From assembly GCA_946578345.1 (NCBI GenBank), contig CAMOBD010000004.1, positions 1 through 51,319 on the forward strand: 51,319 nucleotides of DNA, in the 5' to 3' direction. The position numbers and the translations under genes are program-made. Of this stretch, positions 16,397-26,079 are shown piece by piece. The notes under the pieces are model-generated. The model had not been told where the DNA came from. It was given only the letters and a program-made list of their open reading frames with translations, and searched no databases. Every line of letters begins with the position of its first letter. Within the stretch, counting starts at the first letter, position 1. The stretch is from an uncultured Clostridium sp. Its GTDB lineage: Bacteria; Bacillota; Clostridia; TANB77; CAG-508.

Positions 16397-18262
16397 ATGA
16401 AAACTTTTATAGCTAAAATAAAGTTAACAAAGATTATTTTATTTATTATAGATATATTTATTATAGTAATTTCATATTTGGTTTCAAGAATATTTCTTTT
16501 TGACAGTTTTGAACCAGTACAAATAATAACAACTAGATTTGTGAATTCAATATTATTTGCAATTATTATATATGAAATATTTTTGAATTTATTCGAAGTA
16601 TATAAAAATATTACAATTTATGAAAGTGCAAAAGAATATTTTAGTTATGCCTTGGTTTGTATGGTTTCGTGCAATGTAGTGTCTTTATTAACAATAATAT
16701 TTAATCTGGATTTTGTAACACCAAAAGAAAATTTGCTAGCAGGAGTCTTTGCTGCAACTATGATGATTTTTTATAGAGTTGTAATAAGATTTTTATTAAC
16801 GAACAAAGTTACAATTAAAGGGAAACAAGAAAGAAAAAAATTGCTTATTATTGGTGGAGGAGAAGCTGGCGCTGAAGTTGCAAAAAACATAAAAGCAAAT
16901 TTAATTACAAGTTATGATATTATAGGAATTATAGATGATGATCCACAAAAAAAACGTTGCAAAATTAATGGTGTGAAAATATTAGGAAATAGAAATGATA
17001 TTATAAAAATTTGCAAAGAAAGAAAAATTGATATTATTTTTTTTGCGATATCAAATATATCTAATCAAGATAGAAAAGACATTATATCAATATGTCAGGA
17101 AACCGGCATAAAAGTTAGATTGCTTCCAGGAATACAAGATTTTATGACAGATAAAAATATAATGCAAAATTTACGAGACATAGAAATTGAAGATATTTTA
17201 GGAAGAGACCCTATTGTTTTAGATAACAACAATATTGAAGCTTTAATAAAAGAAAAAACAATTTTAGTAACCGGAGCAGGAGGCTCGATAGGTTCAGAAC
17301 TTTGCAGACAAATCGCCAAGTATAATCCAAAAGAGATGATAATACTTGACATATATGAAAATAACTTATATGATATTGAATTAGAATTAAAAGCTAATTA
17401 TAAAAATATAAAAATAACACCAATTATAGCAAGTGTTAGAGATAAAGATAAAATGGACAATGTATTTAAAAAATATAATCCATATGTTGTATTTCACGCA
17501 GCTGCACATAAACATGTACCATTAATGGAAGAAAGTCCTCTGGAAGCAATAAAAAATAATGTATTTGGTACATACAATGTGGTAAGTTGCTGTGATAAAT
17601 ATAATGTAAAAAGATGTGTGTTGATATCTACAGATAAAGCTGTTAATCCTACTAACATAATGGGAGCAACAAAGAGAATGTGCGAAATGATAGTTCAAGC
17701 AAAAGATAAGGTAAGCAAAACTGAGTTTGTAGCTGTGAGATTTGGAAACGTATTAGGAAGTAATGGCTCAGTAGTCCCACTATTTAAAAAACAAATTGCT
17801 AAAGGTGGACCTGTTACAGTAACACATAAAGATATAACAAGATTCTTCATGACAATACCAGAAGCTGTACAACTAGTATTACAAGCGACTACCTATGCAA
17901 AAGGTGGAGAAATATTTGTTCTTGATATGGGAGAACCAGTAAAAATATATGACTTAGCAGTAAGTTTAATAAAGTTATCAGGATTTCAGCCTGATGTTGA
18001 TATACCAATAAAGATTACTGGACTAAGACCAGGAGAAAAACTATATGAAGAAATTTTGATGTCTGAAGAAGGATTAAAGAGTACAGAACATAGTAAAATC
18101 TTTATTGCAAAACCTTCAAAAATAACTATGGAGGATATTGAAAAGAAATTGGAAGTATTAGATGACTTGGTAAAGAATGAAGATAAATCAATAGAAGAAA
18201 TAAAGGAAAATATGAAAAAAGTTGTACCAACGTATAAGGAAAGAAAAAGAGAAGAAGAATGA
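16397..18262 (+). CDS. Membrane-bound UDP-GlcNAc 4,6-dehydratase (CapD/PglF type)
   Basis: A 621-residue protein of the FlaA1/CapD/PglF long form. About four N-terminal membrane helices (to residue 130) lead to a first Rossmann fold with GGGEAGAEVAKN near 153. A second, catalytic short-chain dehydrogenase domain has TGAGGSIGSELC near 293 and STDKAVNPTNIMGATKR near 411-427. In this family the acid and Lys of STDK replace the usual Tyr-based chemistry and produce UDP-4-keto-6-deoxy-GlcNAc. It is the first gene of the long operon, and the aminotransferase that would use its product follows, pointing to a bacillosamine-like sugar. Confidence 0.87.
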   Translation: MKTFIAKIKLTKIILFIIDIFIIVISYLVSRIFLFDSFEPVQIITTRFVNSILFAIIIYEIFLNLFEVYKNITIYESAKEYFSYALVCMVSCNVVSLLTIIFNLDFVTPKENLLAGVFAATMMIFYRVVIRFLLTNKVTIKGKQERKKLLIIGGGEAGAEVAKNIKANLITSYDIIGIIDDDPQKKRCKINGVKILGNRNDIIKICKERKIDIIFFAISNISNQDRKDIISICQETGIKVRLLPGIQDFMTDKNIMQNLRDIEIEDILGRDPIVLDNNNIEALIKEKTILVTGAGGSIGSELCRQIAKYNPKEMIILDIYENNLYDIELELKANYKNIKITPIIASVRDKDKMDNVFKKYNPYVVFHAAAHKHVPLMEESPLEAIKNNVFGTYNVVSCCDKYNVKRCVLISTDKAVNPTNIMGATKRMCEMIVQAKDKVSKTEFVAVRFGNVLGSNGSVVPLFKKQIAKGGPVTVTHKDITRFFMTIPEAVQLVLQATTYAKGGEIFVLDMGEPVKIYDLAVSLIKLSGFQPDVDIPIKITGLRPGEKLYEEILMSEEGLKSTEHSKIFIAKPSKITMEDIEKKLEVLDDLVKNEDKSIEEIKENMKKVVPTYKERKREEE

Positions 18263-18299
18263 TAAAAAATAAATAAATTATAGAAAGAAGGAATGAAAA

Positions 18300-19430
18300 A
18301 TGGAAAAAAGAATTTTTTTAGCATCACCTCATATGTCAAAAGAAGGATATGAACAAAAATATGTTAAGGAGGCATTTGATACAAACTGGATAGCTCCATT
18401 AGGAGAAAATGTTAACAAGTTTGAAGAAGAATTAGCTGAATATGTTGGAGCAAAACATGCAGCAGCATTATCAGCTGGAACATCTGCAATGCATATGGCT
18501 TTGAAAGCAACAGGTGTTAAAGAAGGAGATATAGTATTTTGTTCTTCACTGACTTTTTCAGCAACAGTAAACCCTGTAACTTATGAAAATGCTACTCCAG
18601 TATTTATAGATAGTGAAGAAGAAACTTGGAATATGGATCCAAAAGCATTAGAGAGAGCATTTGAAAAATATCCAAATCCAAAAGCCGTTATTGTAGCTCA
18701 TTTATATGGCACACCAGCAAAAATGGATGAAATTGTTGAAATATGTAAAAAACATAATGTGACGTTAATAGAAGATGCTGCAGAGAGCTTAGGGGCTACA
18801 TATAAAGGAAAGCAAACTGGAACATTTGGAAAATATGGAATTTTTTCATTTAATGGTAATAAAATAATCACTACAAGTGGTGGAGGAATGCTTGTTTCAG
18901 ATGATGAAGAGAGAATACAAAAAGTACGTTTCTGGTCAACTCAAGCAAGAGAGAAAGCACGTCACTATGAGCATAAAGAAATAGGATATAATTATAGAAT
19001 GAGCAATATATGTGCTGGAATAGGAAGAGGACAGTTGAAAGTTCTTGATGAAAGAATTAAACAAAAAACAGAAATCTACAAGAGATATAAAGAGGCATTT
19101 AAAGATATACCAGAAATAAAAATACAACCTGTTCCAGAAAATACAAGATCAAATCATTGGTTATCTGCATTTGTTTTAGATAAAAATTCAAAAGTAAAAC
19201 CTAATGATATTATGGACGCATTAGACGCAGAAAACATAGAGTCAAGGCCAGTATGGAAACCAATGAATATGCAACCTGTATTTGCAAAATGTGATTTTAT
19301 TTCTGCTTGCGATGGGGAAAGGTCTATCGGACAAAGATTATTTGAAAATGGCATATGTTTGCCAAGTGATACAAAAATGACTGAAGAAGAACAAAATGCT
19401 GTTATAGATGTAATAAAAAGATTATTTTAA
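18300..19430 (+). CDS. DegT/DnrJ/EryC1 sugar aminotransferase
   Basis: A 376-residue PLP enzyme that converts a 4-keto sugar nucleotide to a 4-amino sugar. Conserved parts are LSAGTSAMHMALKA near 58, the cofactor-binding EDAAESLGA and the SFNGNK motif whose K188 should form the Schiff base. The region IGYNYRMSNICAGIGRGQL is also typical. It lies 38 bases after the dehydratase, whose product is the likely substrate. Together they match the PglF-PglE step of bacillosamine-type sugars. The exact stereochemistry cannot be told from sequence. Confidence 0.87.
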   Translation: MEKRIFLASPHMSKEGYEQKYVKEAFDTNWIAPLGENVNKFEEELAEYVGAKHAAALSAGTSAMHMALKATGVKEGDIVFCSSLTFSATVNPVTYENATPVFIDSEEETWNMDPKALERAFEKYPNPKAVIVAHLYGTPAKMDEIVEICKKHNVTLIEDAAESLGATYKGKQTGTFGKYGIFSFNGNKIITTSGGGMLVSDDEERIQKVRFWSTQAREKARHYEHKEIGYNYRMSNICAGIGRGQLKVLDERIKQKTEIYKRYKEAFKDIPEIKIQPVPENTRSNHWLSAFVLDKNSKVKPNDIMDALDAENIESRPVWKPMNMQPVFAKCDFISACDGERSIGQRLFENGICLPSDTKMTEEEQNAVIDVIKRLF

Positions 19431-19491
19431 TTATTATTAAAAAATAGTTATAAAAAATGTAAAAACTAATGTTAAAGTATAGGAGAACATA

Positions 19492-20076
19492 ATGTATAAA
19501 AGATTTATAAAAAGATTACTTGATTTTATATTAAGCTTGTTAGCATTGATTGTTTTAAGTCCTTTGTTTCTCGTGATTTCAATTTCAATAAAAGTAAATT
19601 CTAAAGGACCAGTCTTTTTCTTACAGGAAAGACTAGGAAAAAACGGAAAAGTTTTTAAAATAATAAAATTTAGGACGATGATAGTTAATGCTGAGCATAT
19701 TGGTGATGGGCTAAAAATTAAATCAGAAAATGATAATAGGATAACTAAAGTGGGGAAAATTTTAAGAAAGACTAGCTTAGATGAGCTACCTCAATTAATA
19801 AATGTGATAAAAGGAGATATGAGTATAGTAGGACCAAGACCACCAGTAACATATTATCCACACAAATTTGATAAATATTCAGAAAAGCAAAAAAAGAGAT
19901 TTGAGGTGAGACCTGGAATCACAGGACTAGCTCAAATAAGAGTAAGAAATTCTGCTAGCTGGGATGAAAGAATAGAAATTGATGTTGAATATGTAAAAAA
20001 AGTAACTTTCACTCAGGATGTAATAATTATTTTGAAAACAATTATGCAAGTATTAAAAAGAGAAAATGTATATTAA
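19492..20076 (+). CDS. Undecaprenyl-phosphate sugar phosphotransferase (PglC/WbaP-like)
   Basis: A 194-residue short-form initiating transferase, the length of PglC. One N-terminal membrane re-entrant helix (about 10-32) precedes KFRTMIVNAEHIGDG, KTSLDELPQLINVIKGDMSIVGPRP split by the usual spacing, and RPGITGLAQI. The Asp-Glu of LDELPQ is the catalytic dyad position. It moves a phospho-sugar from a UDP-sugar to the lipid carrier on the inner membrane face and so starts the repeat unit. It sits directly after the genes for a 4-amino-6-deoxy sugar, its probable substrate. Confidence 0.88.
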   Translation: MYKRFIKRLLDFILSLLALIVLSPLFLVISISIKVNSKGPVFFLQERLGKNGKVFKIIKFRTMIVNAEHIGDGLKIKSENDNRITKVGKILRKTSLDELPQLINVIKGDMSIVGPRPPVTYYPHKFDKYSEKQKKRFEVRPGITGLAQIRVRNSASWDERIEIDVEYVKKVTFTQDVIIILKTIMQVLKRENVY

Positions 20077-20096
20077 AAAGTATAGAGGTGTTAAAA

Positions 20097-20615
20097 ATGG
20101 AATATGAGGGAATATCATTGATTCCAGTAGAGATTGAAGATATAGAGTTATTAAATAAATGGAAAAATGACGAAAATATATATAAATATTTAGGTGGAGG
20201 ATTTAAGCCGATATCACTTTCTCAACAGAGAAAATGGATTGATAAATTAGTAGAAAATACATCCGAAAATCAAAGATATATTATTAAAGTTAACGAAAAC
20301 GTAAAAGTGGGATTTATTGGATTATATAACATTTCTTTAGTACATAGAACATGTTCTTTAGGACTTTACATAGGAGAAAAAGAATATTGGGGACAGGGAA
20401 TAGCTAAAAAAGCATATTTAGCATTAGAAAAATATGCAAAGCAATATCTTAATATAAGAAAAATTCATTTAGAAGTAGTTGAAAGTAATGAAAATGCTGT
20501 GAAATTGTATAAAAAATTAGGATTTAAGATATGTGGTAGCCTTGAACAAGAAAGATATATAGATGGAAAATATGAAGATTTATTAATTATGGACAAATTT
20601 TTGCAGGAGGAATAA
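20097..20615 (+). CDS. GNAT N-acetyltransferase, probably for the 4-amino sugar
   Basis: A 172-residue RimJ/RimL-like GNAT protein. The acetyl-CoA loop appears as GEKEYWGQGIAKKAY, and ESNENAVKLYKKLGF is the usual C-terminal motif. A GTG at 20088 lies in frame but forms part of the ribosome site AGAGGTG, so I set the start at ATG 20097. Its place after the dehydratase, aminotransferase and phosphotransferase suggests that it acetylates the new 4-amino group, as PseH-type GNATs do. Canonical bacillosamine synthesis instead uses a hexapeptide-repeat enzyme, so the identity of the sugar stays open. Confidence 0.8.
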   Translation: MEYEGISLIPVEIEDIELLNKWKNDENIYKYLGGGFKPISLSQQRKWIDKLVENTSENQRYIIKVNENVKVGFIGLYNISLVHRTCSLGLYIGEKEYWGQGIAKKAYLALEKYAKQYLNIRKIHLEVVESNENAVKLYKKLGFKICGSLEQERYIDGKYEDLLIMDKFLQEE

Positions 20616-20617
20616 TA

Positions 20618-21580
20618 ATGAATATTTTAATATTGAGTGCTGGTACAAGAAATAAAATAGTTCAATATTTTAAAAAAGAATTAAATGGAAAAGGTAAAGT
20701 AATAGCCACTGATTGTTCGGATTTAGCACCAGCTATATATGAAGCAGACAAATATTACACTGTACCAAGAATAGATGATCCTAATTATATAAATATAATA
20801 TTGGACATATGTAAGAAAGAAAAAATCAAAGCTCTTATTTCACTAATTGATCCTGAACTAAGTCTTATAGCGCAAAATGCTGAGAAGTTTAAAAATATAG
20901 GAGTGGAACCAATAATATCTGATTTCGACAAAGTTGAAATGTGCTTTGATAAATATAAAATGTACCAATTTTTAATTGAAAATAACTTTAAAACCATAAG
21001 AAGTTATATCAATATAGATGAATTCTACAAAGATTTAAATGATGGCAAAATTAACTTCCCAATTTTTGTAAAACCGGTCAAAGGAAGTGCAAGTTTAAAC
21101 ATAAATAAAGTAAATTCAAAGGATGAATTAGATGTAATATGGAAACACAATAAAGATTTAATTATACAAGAATTTATGACTGGACAAGAATATGGAGCAG
21201 ATGTTTATATTGATATGTTATCTTGTGAGCCGGTTGCAATATTTACAAAAAAGAAAATTAAAATGAGAGCTGGAGAAACAGATAAATCTGTATCGATAAA
21301 AAATGCTAAATTATTTAAATTAATTGAGACTTTTGTGAAAAAAGCTGGATTTAAAGGGATTATAGACATTGATATTTTCGAGACAAATAATGAATATTTT
21401 ATATCAGAAGTTAATCCTAGATTTGGTGGAGGATATCCTCATGCATATGAATGTGGAGTTAATGTACCAAGAATGATTATAAATAATATAAACGGAATAG
21501 AAAATAAACCAGAAATAGGGAAATATAGTGATGATATTTATATGATGAAGTATAATGAAATTAAAATAATCAAGAAATAG
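20618..21580 (+). CDS. ATP-grasp ligase of the CarB-like group
   Basis: A 320-residue ATP-grasp enzyme. The N-terminal part starts MNILILSAGTRNKIVQYF. The ATP-grasp core has FPIFVKPVKGSASLNI, QEFMTGQEYGADVYID and the metal-binding IDIDIFETN and SEVNPRFGGGYPH. Such enzymes join a carboxylate to an amine or thiol through an acyl phosphate. In a cluster that makes an amino sugar, it may attach an amino acid or another acid to that amine. It sits two bases after the GNAT gene. A second ATP-grasp of another type is encoded at 35771. The substrate is inferred. Confidence 0.8.
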   Translation: MNILILSAGTRNKIVQYFKKELNGKGKVIATDCSDLAPAIYEADKYYTVPRIDDPNYINIILDICKKEKIKALISLIDPELSLIAQNAEKFKNIGVEPIISDFDKVEMCFDKYKMYQFLIENNFKTIRSYINIDEFYKDLNDGKINFPIFVKPVKGSASLNINKVNSKDELDVIWKHNKDLIIQEFMTGQEYGADVYIDMLSCEPVAIFTKKKIKMRAGETDKSVSIKNAKLFKLIETFVKKAGFKGIIDIDIFETNNEYFISEVNPRFGGGYPHAYECGVNVPRMIINNINGIENKPEIGKYSDDIYMMKYNEIKIIKK

Positions 21581-21590
21581 AGGTAGAAAA

Positions 21591-22799
21591 ATGAATGTTT
21601 TATTTATAACTCCATCATTTCCAAAAGAAGAAATGGGACAAAATATATATACTGATATAGCAGAAAAACTGGCAAGCAAACATAAAATAACTGTAGTAGT
21701 CGCAGAAGAAAAGAAAAAAATAGATAAAACTACATTATTAATGGAAAGAGGGTTGCCAGTACTAAGAGTTAAGGTGGGGAATTTATATAATGTATCTTTT
21801 TTAGAAAAAGGAATAACTTTTATTACTATGCAAAATAAAATAAAAAGGGCTATAAGACAATATTTAAATAATGAAAGTTATGATATAATATTATTTATGG
21901 CACCACCAGTAACATTAGGAAATGTTGTTAAATATGCAATGAAAAAGTATAAAGCTATGTCATATTTGATGCAGAAAGATATATTTCCACAAAATGCGAT
22001 AGATTTAAAGATTATGACTAAAAAAAGTCCAGTTTATTGGTATTTTAGACATAAAGAAAAAGAAGTATATAAAACAGCTACAATTATAGGATGTATGTCA
22101 AAAAAGAATATAGAATATTTATTACAACATAATAAGTTTTTAAATAAAGATAAATTAGAATTGTTTCCTAATACTATTACTTGTAGAAAGAAAATTTTAG
22201 ACATAAACAACAATATAAGAAGCAAATATAATATTTCTAGAGATACAGTTCTAGCAGTATATGGAGGGAATTTTGGCAAGCCACAAGGAATTGATTTTAT
22301 AGAAAAAGTATTAAAAGAATATAAGAATAGTCAAAAAGTAACTTTCTTATTTATTGGAAAAGGTACTGAAAAAAACAGATTATATAAATTCATTAAACAA
22401 GAAAATATAAAAAATGCTTTAACCTTAGACTTTATACCAAGAGAAGAATATTTAGAAATTTTAAGTGATGCAGATATAGGTTTGGTGTTTTTGGATTATA
22501 AATTTACAATTCCTAATATACCATCAAGGACATTATCATATTTTGAATATAGCTTGCCTATAATGGCAGCTACTGATAAAAATACAGATTACAAAGAATT
22601 ACTAAAAGATGCTGAAGCAGGATTATGGTGTGAATCTAATGATGTAGAGGCATTTAAAAAAGAATTTGATAAACTATTAAAAAATAGTGAATTAAGGAAA
22701 AAGATGGGAAATAATGGAAGAAAATATCTGGAAAAAAATTTGACTACAGACGAATCTGTTAAAATTTTAGAAAAACATTTGAACAATGAAAGGAGATAA
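21591..22799 (+). CDS. Family 4 glycosyltransferase (WbuB-like)
   Basis: A 402-residue GT-B enzyme. The start MNVLFITPSFPKEEMGQNIYTD resembles WbuB-type transferases of 6-deoxy-amino sugars. The C-terminal donor domain has VYGGNFGKPQGIDF, FIGKGTEKNRLYKF and a late acidic region IPSRTLSYFEYSLPIMAA. Because UDP-L-FucNAc genes follow directly, FucNAc or QuiNAc is a reasonable donor, by inference. The next gene overlaps its ribosome site with the end of this one, so they are coupled. Confidence 0.82.
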   Translation: MNVLFITPSFPKEEMGQNIYTDIAEKLASKHKITVVVAEEKKKIDKTTLLMERGLPVLRVKVGNLYNVSFLEKGITFITMQNKIKRAIRQYLNNESYDIILFMAPPVTLGNVVKYAMKKYKAMSYLMQKDIFPQNAIDLKIMTKKSPVYWYFRHKEKEVYKTATIIGCMSKKNIEYLLQHNKFLNKDKLELFPNTITCRKKILDINNNIRSKYNISRDTVLAVYGGNFGKPQGIDFIEKVLKEYKNSQKVTFLFIGKGTEKNRLYKFIKQENIKNALTLDFIPREEYLEILSDADIGLVFLDYKFTIPNIPSRTLSYFEYSLPIMAATDKNTDYKELLKDAEAGLWCESNDVEAFKKEFDKLLKNSELRKKMGNNGRKYLEKNLTTDESVKILEKHLNNERR

Positions 22800-22803
22800 T
22801 AAG

Positions 22804-23826
22804 ATGTTTACAGGAAAAACTTTAATGATTACAGGAGGAACAGGGTCATTTGGACATGCAGTACTTAATAGATTTTTAGATACTGATATAGGAGAGATAA
22901 GAATATTTTCTCGTGACGAAAAAAAACAGGATGATATGAGAAAAGAATATCATAATGATAAAATAAAATTTTACATAGGTGATGTTAGAGATTTACAGAG
23001 TATAAAAAATACAATACACGGAGTGGATTATATTTTTCATGCAGCAGCATTAAAGCAAGTGCCAAGCTGCGAATTCTTCCCATTAGAAGCTGTTAAGACA
23101 AATGTTTTAGGAACAGATAATGTGCTTCAAGCAGCTATTGACGAAGGAGTAAAAAAGGTAATATGCTTATCAACAGATAAAGCTGCTTATCCAGTAAATG
23201 CTATGGGAACTTCAAAAGCAATGATGGAAAAAGTAATAGTAGCAAAATCAAGAACAGTAGATCCTAAGAAAACAACAATTTGTGCAACTAGATATGGAAA
23301 TGTTATGTGTTCAAGAGGCTCTGTAATACCACTATTTATTGAACAAATAAAAGCAGGGAAACCACTTACAATTACAGACCCTACAATGACTAGATTTATT
23401 ATGAGTTTGGAAGAAGCAGTTGAGTTAGTTGTTTTTGCCTTCCAAAATGCAGAGGCAGGAGATATAATGGTACAAAAGGCGCCCGCTTGTACAATAGGGG
23501 TATTAGCTCAGGCAGTAAAAGAATTATTTGGAGCTGAGAAAGAAGAAACAAAGATAATAGGCATACGCCACGGAGAAAAAATGTATGAAACACTTCTTAC
23601 AAACGAAGAATGTGTACACGCAATTGACCTAGGAAATTTTTATAGAGTACCTTGTGATAAAAGAGACTTAAATTATGATAAATATTTTGTAGATGGAAAT
23701 GAAGAAAGAACAAAATTATCTGAATTTAATTCGAATAATACAGAGTTACTTAATGTAGAACAAGTTAAAGAAAAGTTATTAAAATTAGATTATATAAAAG
23801 AAGAATTGGCAAACTGGAAAAAATAA
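22804..23826 (+). CDS. UDP-GlcNAc 4,6-dehydratase/5-epimerase (FnlA/CapE/WbjB type)
   Basis: A 340-residue soluble short-chain dehydrogenase catalysing the first step toward UDP-L-FucNAc. The NAD fold is MITGGTGSFGHAVLNRFL and the signature region is ALKQVPSCEFFPLEAVKTN followed by LSTDKAAYPVNAMGTSKAMM, as in FnlA and CapE. I chose ATG 22804, behind AAGGAGA; the ATG at 22786 overlaps that ribosome site. FnlB and FnlC types follow at 23908 and 27987, so the pathway is complete. Confidence 0.88.
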   Translation: MFTGKTLMITGGTGSFGHAVLNRFLDTDIGEIRIFSRDEKKQDDMRKEYHNDKIKFYIGDVRDLQSIKNTIHGVDYIFHAAALKQVPSCEFFPLEAVKTNVLGTDNVLQAAIDEGVKKVICLSTDKAAYPVNAMGTSKAMMEKVIVAKSRTVDPKKTTICATRYGNVMCSRGSVIPLFIEQIKAGKPLTITDPTMTRFIMSLEEAVELVVFAFQNAEAGDIMVQKAPACTIGVLAQAVKELFGAEKEETKIIGIRHGEKMYETLLTNEECVHAIDLGNFYRVPCDKRDLNYDKYFVDGNEERTKLSEFNSNNTELLNVEQVKEKLLKLDYIKEELANWKK

Positions 23827-23907
23827 ATCTAATTTAAGAAAAATAACTTCTTAAATATGTAATATAAATATAAGATTAAAATCAATAGAAAAGTAGGGGG
23901 AATAGTC

Positions 23908-25017
23908 TTGAAAATATTAGTTACTGGAGCAAATGGGTTTATTGGTAAAAACTTAATAGAAGAATTGCAACATAAAGAATATAATGAAATATACAAATGT
24001 GATATAAACACAACAGAACAAGAACTTGAGGAATACATAGAAAAATGTGAATTTATATTTCATTTAGCAGGTGTTAATAGGCCAGAAAAAGAAGAAGAAT
24101 TTATGAAGGGAAATTTTGGTTTTACTTCAGAAATGTTAGACTTACTAAAAAAACATAATAACAAAGCTCCTATTGTAATAACATCGTCAATTCAAGCAGA
24201 ACTAGATAATCCTTATGGAAAATCGAAAAAAGCTGGAGAAGATTTAATGTTCTCTTATGAGCAAGAAACAGGAGCAAAAGTTATGGTATATAGATTACCA
24301 AATGTGTTTGGCAAATGGTGTAGACAAAATTATAATAGTGTTATTGCAACATTTTGCTATAATATTGCAAGAGACTTACCAATTAAAGTAAACGATCCAG
24401 AAGTTATATTAAATTTAGTATATATTGATGATGTAGTAGAAGAACTAATTGGTGCACTTGAAGGAAAAGCTCATAGTAATGACAAATTCTGCTATGTGCC
24501 AACAGTGCATACTCAAAAACTTGGAAATATTGCAAACTTAATATATTCATTTAAAGAATCCAGAAAGAATCTAATGATACCAGATATGAAAGATGCATTT
24601 ACCAAAAAACTATATAGTACCTATTTAAGCTATTTACCAGAAAAAGAATTTAGTTATCCTCTAAAAATGAATATAGATAATAGAGGTTCATTTACTGAAA
24701 TGTTTAAATCAGAAGAGAGGGGACAAGTTTCAGTAAATATTTCTAAGCCAGGAATTATAAAAGGAAACCATTGGCATAATACAAAAAATGAAAAATTTAT
24801 AGTGGTTAGTGGTAAAGGAAAAATAAAATTTAGAAAAGTCGGAAGCGATGAAGTAATAGAGTATAATGTAAGTGGAGATAAATTAGAAGTAGTTGATATT
24901 CCAGTTGGATATACACATAGTATTGAAAATGTAGGAGATACTGATATGGTAACAATAATGTGGGCAAACGAACTATTTAATCCAGATAAACCAGATACAT
25001 ATTATTTGGAGGTGTAA
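23908..25017 (+). CDS. FnlB/CapF/WbjC bifunctional reductase with cupin domain
   Basis: A 369-residue two-domain protein: an NAD(P)-binding epimerase-like half (VTGANGFIGKNLIEEL at the start, with SSIQAELDNPYGKSKKAGE carrying the YxxxK pair) and a C-terminal cupin (about 245-369) with GIIKGNHWHNTKNEKFIVV. CapF-type enzymes epimerise at C3 in the cupin and reduce C4 in the other half. The TTG start at 23908 lies behind AGGGGG. It is the second step of UDP-L-FucNAc synthesis. Confidence 0.88.
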   Translation: MKILVTGANGFIGKNLIEELQHKEYNEIYKCDINTTEQELEEYIEKCEFIFHLAGVNRPEKEEEFMKGNFGFTSEMLDLLKKHNNKAPIVITSSIQAELDNPYGKSKKAGEDLMFSYEQETGAKVMVYRLPNVFGKWCRQNYNSVIATFCYNIARDLPIKVNDPEVILNLVYIDDVVEELIGALEGKAHSNDKFCYVPTVHTQKLGNIANLIYSFKESRKNLMIPDMKDAFTKKLYSTYLSYLPEKEFSYPLKMNIDNRGSFTEMFKSEERGQVSVNISKPGIIKGNHWHNTKNEKFIVVSGKGKIKFRKVGSDEVIEYNVSGDKLEVVDIPVGYTHSIENVGDTDMVTIMWANELFNPDKPDTYYLEV

Positions 25018-25020
25018 TAA

Positions 25021-26079
25021 ATGAATTATAAAGATGAAGTAGTTATCCTAATTCCATCTTTAAATCCAGATGAAAGGTTAACTAAATTAGTTAAAGATTT
25101 ATTAGTTAACGGATTTAAAGATATAATTGTTGTAAATGATGGTTCATCAGAAGAATATAATAAATATTTTAAAACTATTGAACAAAATGTGATTGTATTA
25201 AGACATATGGTAAATTTAGGTAAAGGAAGAGCATTAAAAACTGGATTTAATGAATATTTAGGAAGATTTAAAGAAAAATGTGGAATTATTACTGTTGATT
25301 CTGATGGTCAACACAAAATTGAAGATATAACAAAAGTGGCTAAAGCATTAGTGGAAAATAAAGAGAGCTTAATATTGGGCTCCAGAAATTTTAATTTAAA
25401 AAATGTGCCTTTTAGAAGTAAGTATGGGAACAAAATAACTAGATGTATATTTAAATTTTTAACAGGATTAAATGTTTCTGATACACAAACTGGATTAAGA
25501 GGAATACCAACCAGATACATATCAATACTAATGAATATTCCTGGAGAAAGATTCGAATTCGAAATGAATATGCTAATGGAGGCAAAAGAAAATAATATTG
25601 ATATTACTGAAGAAAGGATTGAAACGGTATATATACAAGAAAACAAATCTTCACATTTTAACCCTTTAAAAGATTCTCTAAAAATATATGTTATTTTTTT
25701 GAAATATATTTTCTCATCTATAATATCGTTTATTGTAGATATTGTAATATATAAAATAATTTTTAATGGTATAATAAATTATATAGCTGATTACGCGATA
25801 ATTATTTCAACAGTTGTTGCTAGAATAATATCTTCATTGGTTAATTATAGTGTTAATAAAAATACAGTATTTAAATCATCAGGTAACAAATCTATTATCA
25901 AGTATTACATACTATGTTTTATACAAATGATAATTTCAGCAGTATCGGTTACGGTTATATATAATCTTCTTAATCAAAGATATGAAGTTTTAATAAAACT
26001 AATAGTTGATAGCATAATATTCTTAATTAATTTTAAAGTTCAAAAGGAATGGGTATTTAGAAAGGAGAAAAAAGAGTGA
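25021..26079 (+). CDS. Family 2 polyprenyl glycosyltransferase fused to GtrA-like domain
   Basis: A 352-residue protein. The cytosolic GT2 part (1-215) has ILIPSLNPDERL, VVNDGSSEEY, ITVDSDGQH with the DSD metal site, and LGSRNF. The C-terminal 120 residues hold four membrane helices of the GtrA type (SSIISFIVDIVIYKIIF and later helices). Such fusions load a sugar onto polyprenyl phosphate and help to flip it. The stop overlaps the GTG start of the next gene, a GT-C candidate, which would be the enzyme using the flipped donor outside the cell. Four bases separate it from fnlB. Confidence 0.85.
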   Translation: MNYKDEVVILIPSLNPDERLTKLVKDLLVNGFKDIIVVNDGSSEEYNKYFKTIEQNVIVLRHMVNLGKGRALKTGFNEYLGRFKEKCGIITVDSDGQHKIEDITKVAKALVENKESLILGSRNFNLKNVPFRSKYGNKITRCIFKFLTGLNVSDTQTGLRGIPTRYISILMNIPGERFEFEMNMLMEAKENNIDITEERIETVYIQENKSSHFNPLKDSLKIYVIFLKYIFSSIISFIVDIVIYKIIFNGIINYIADYAIIISTVVARIISSLVNYSVNKNTVFKSSGNKSIIKYYILCFIQMIISAVSVTVIYNLLNQRYEVLIKLIVDSIIFLINFKVQKEWVFRKEKKE

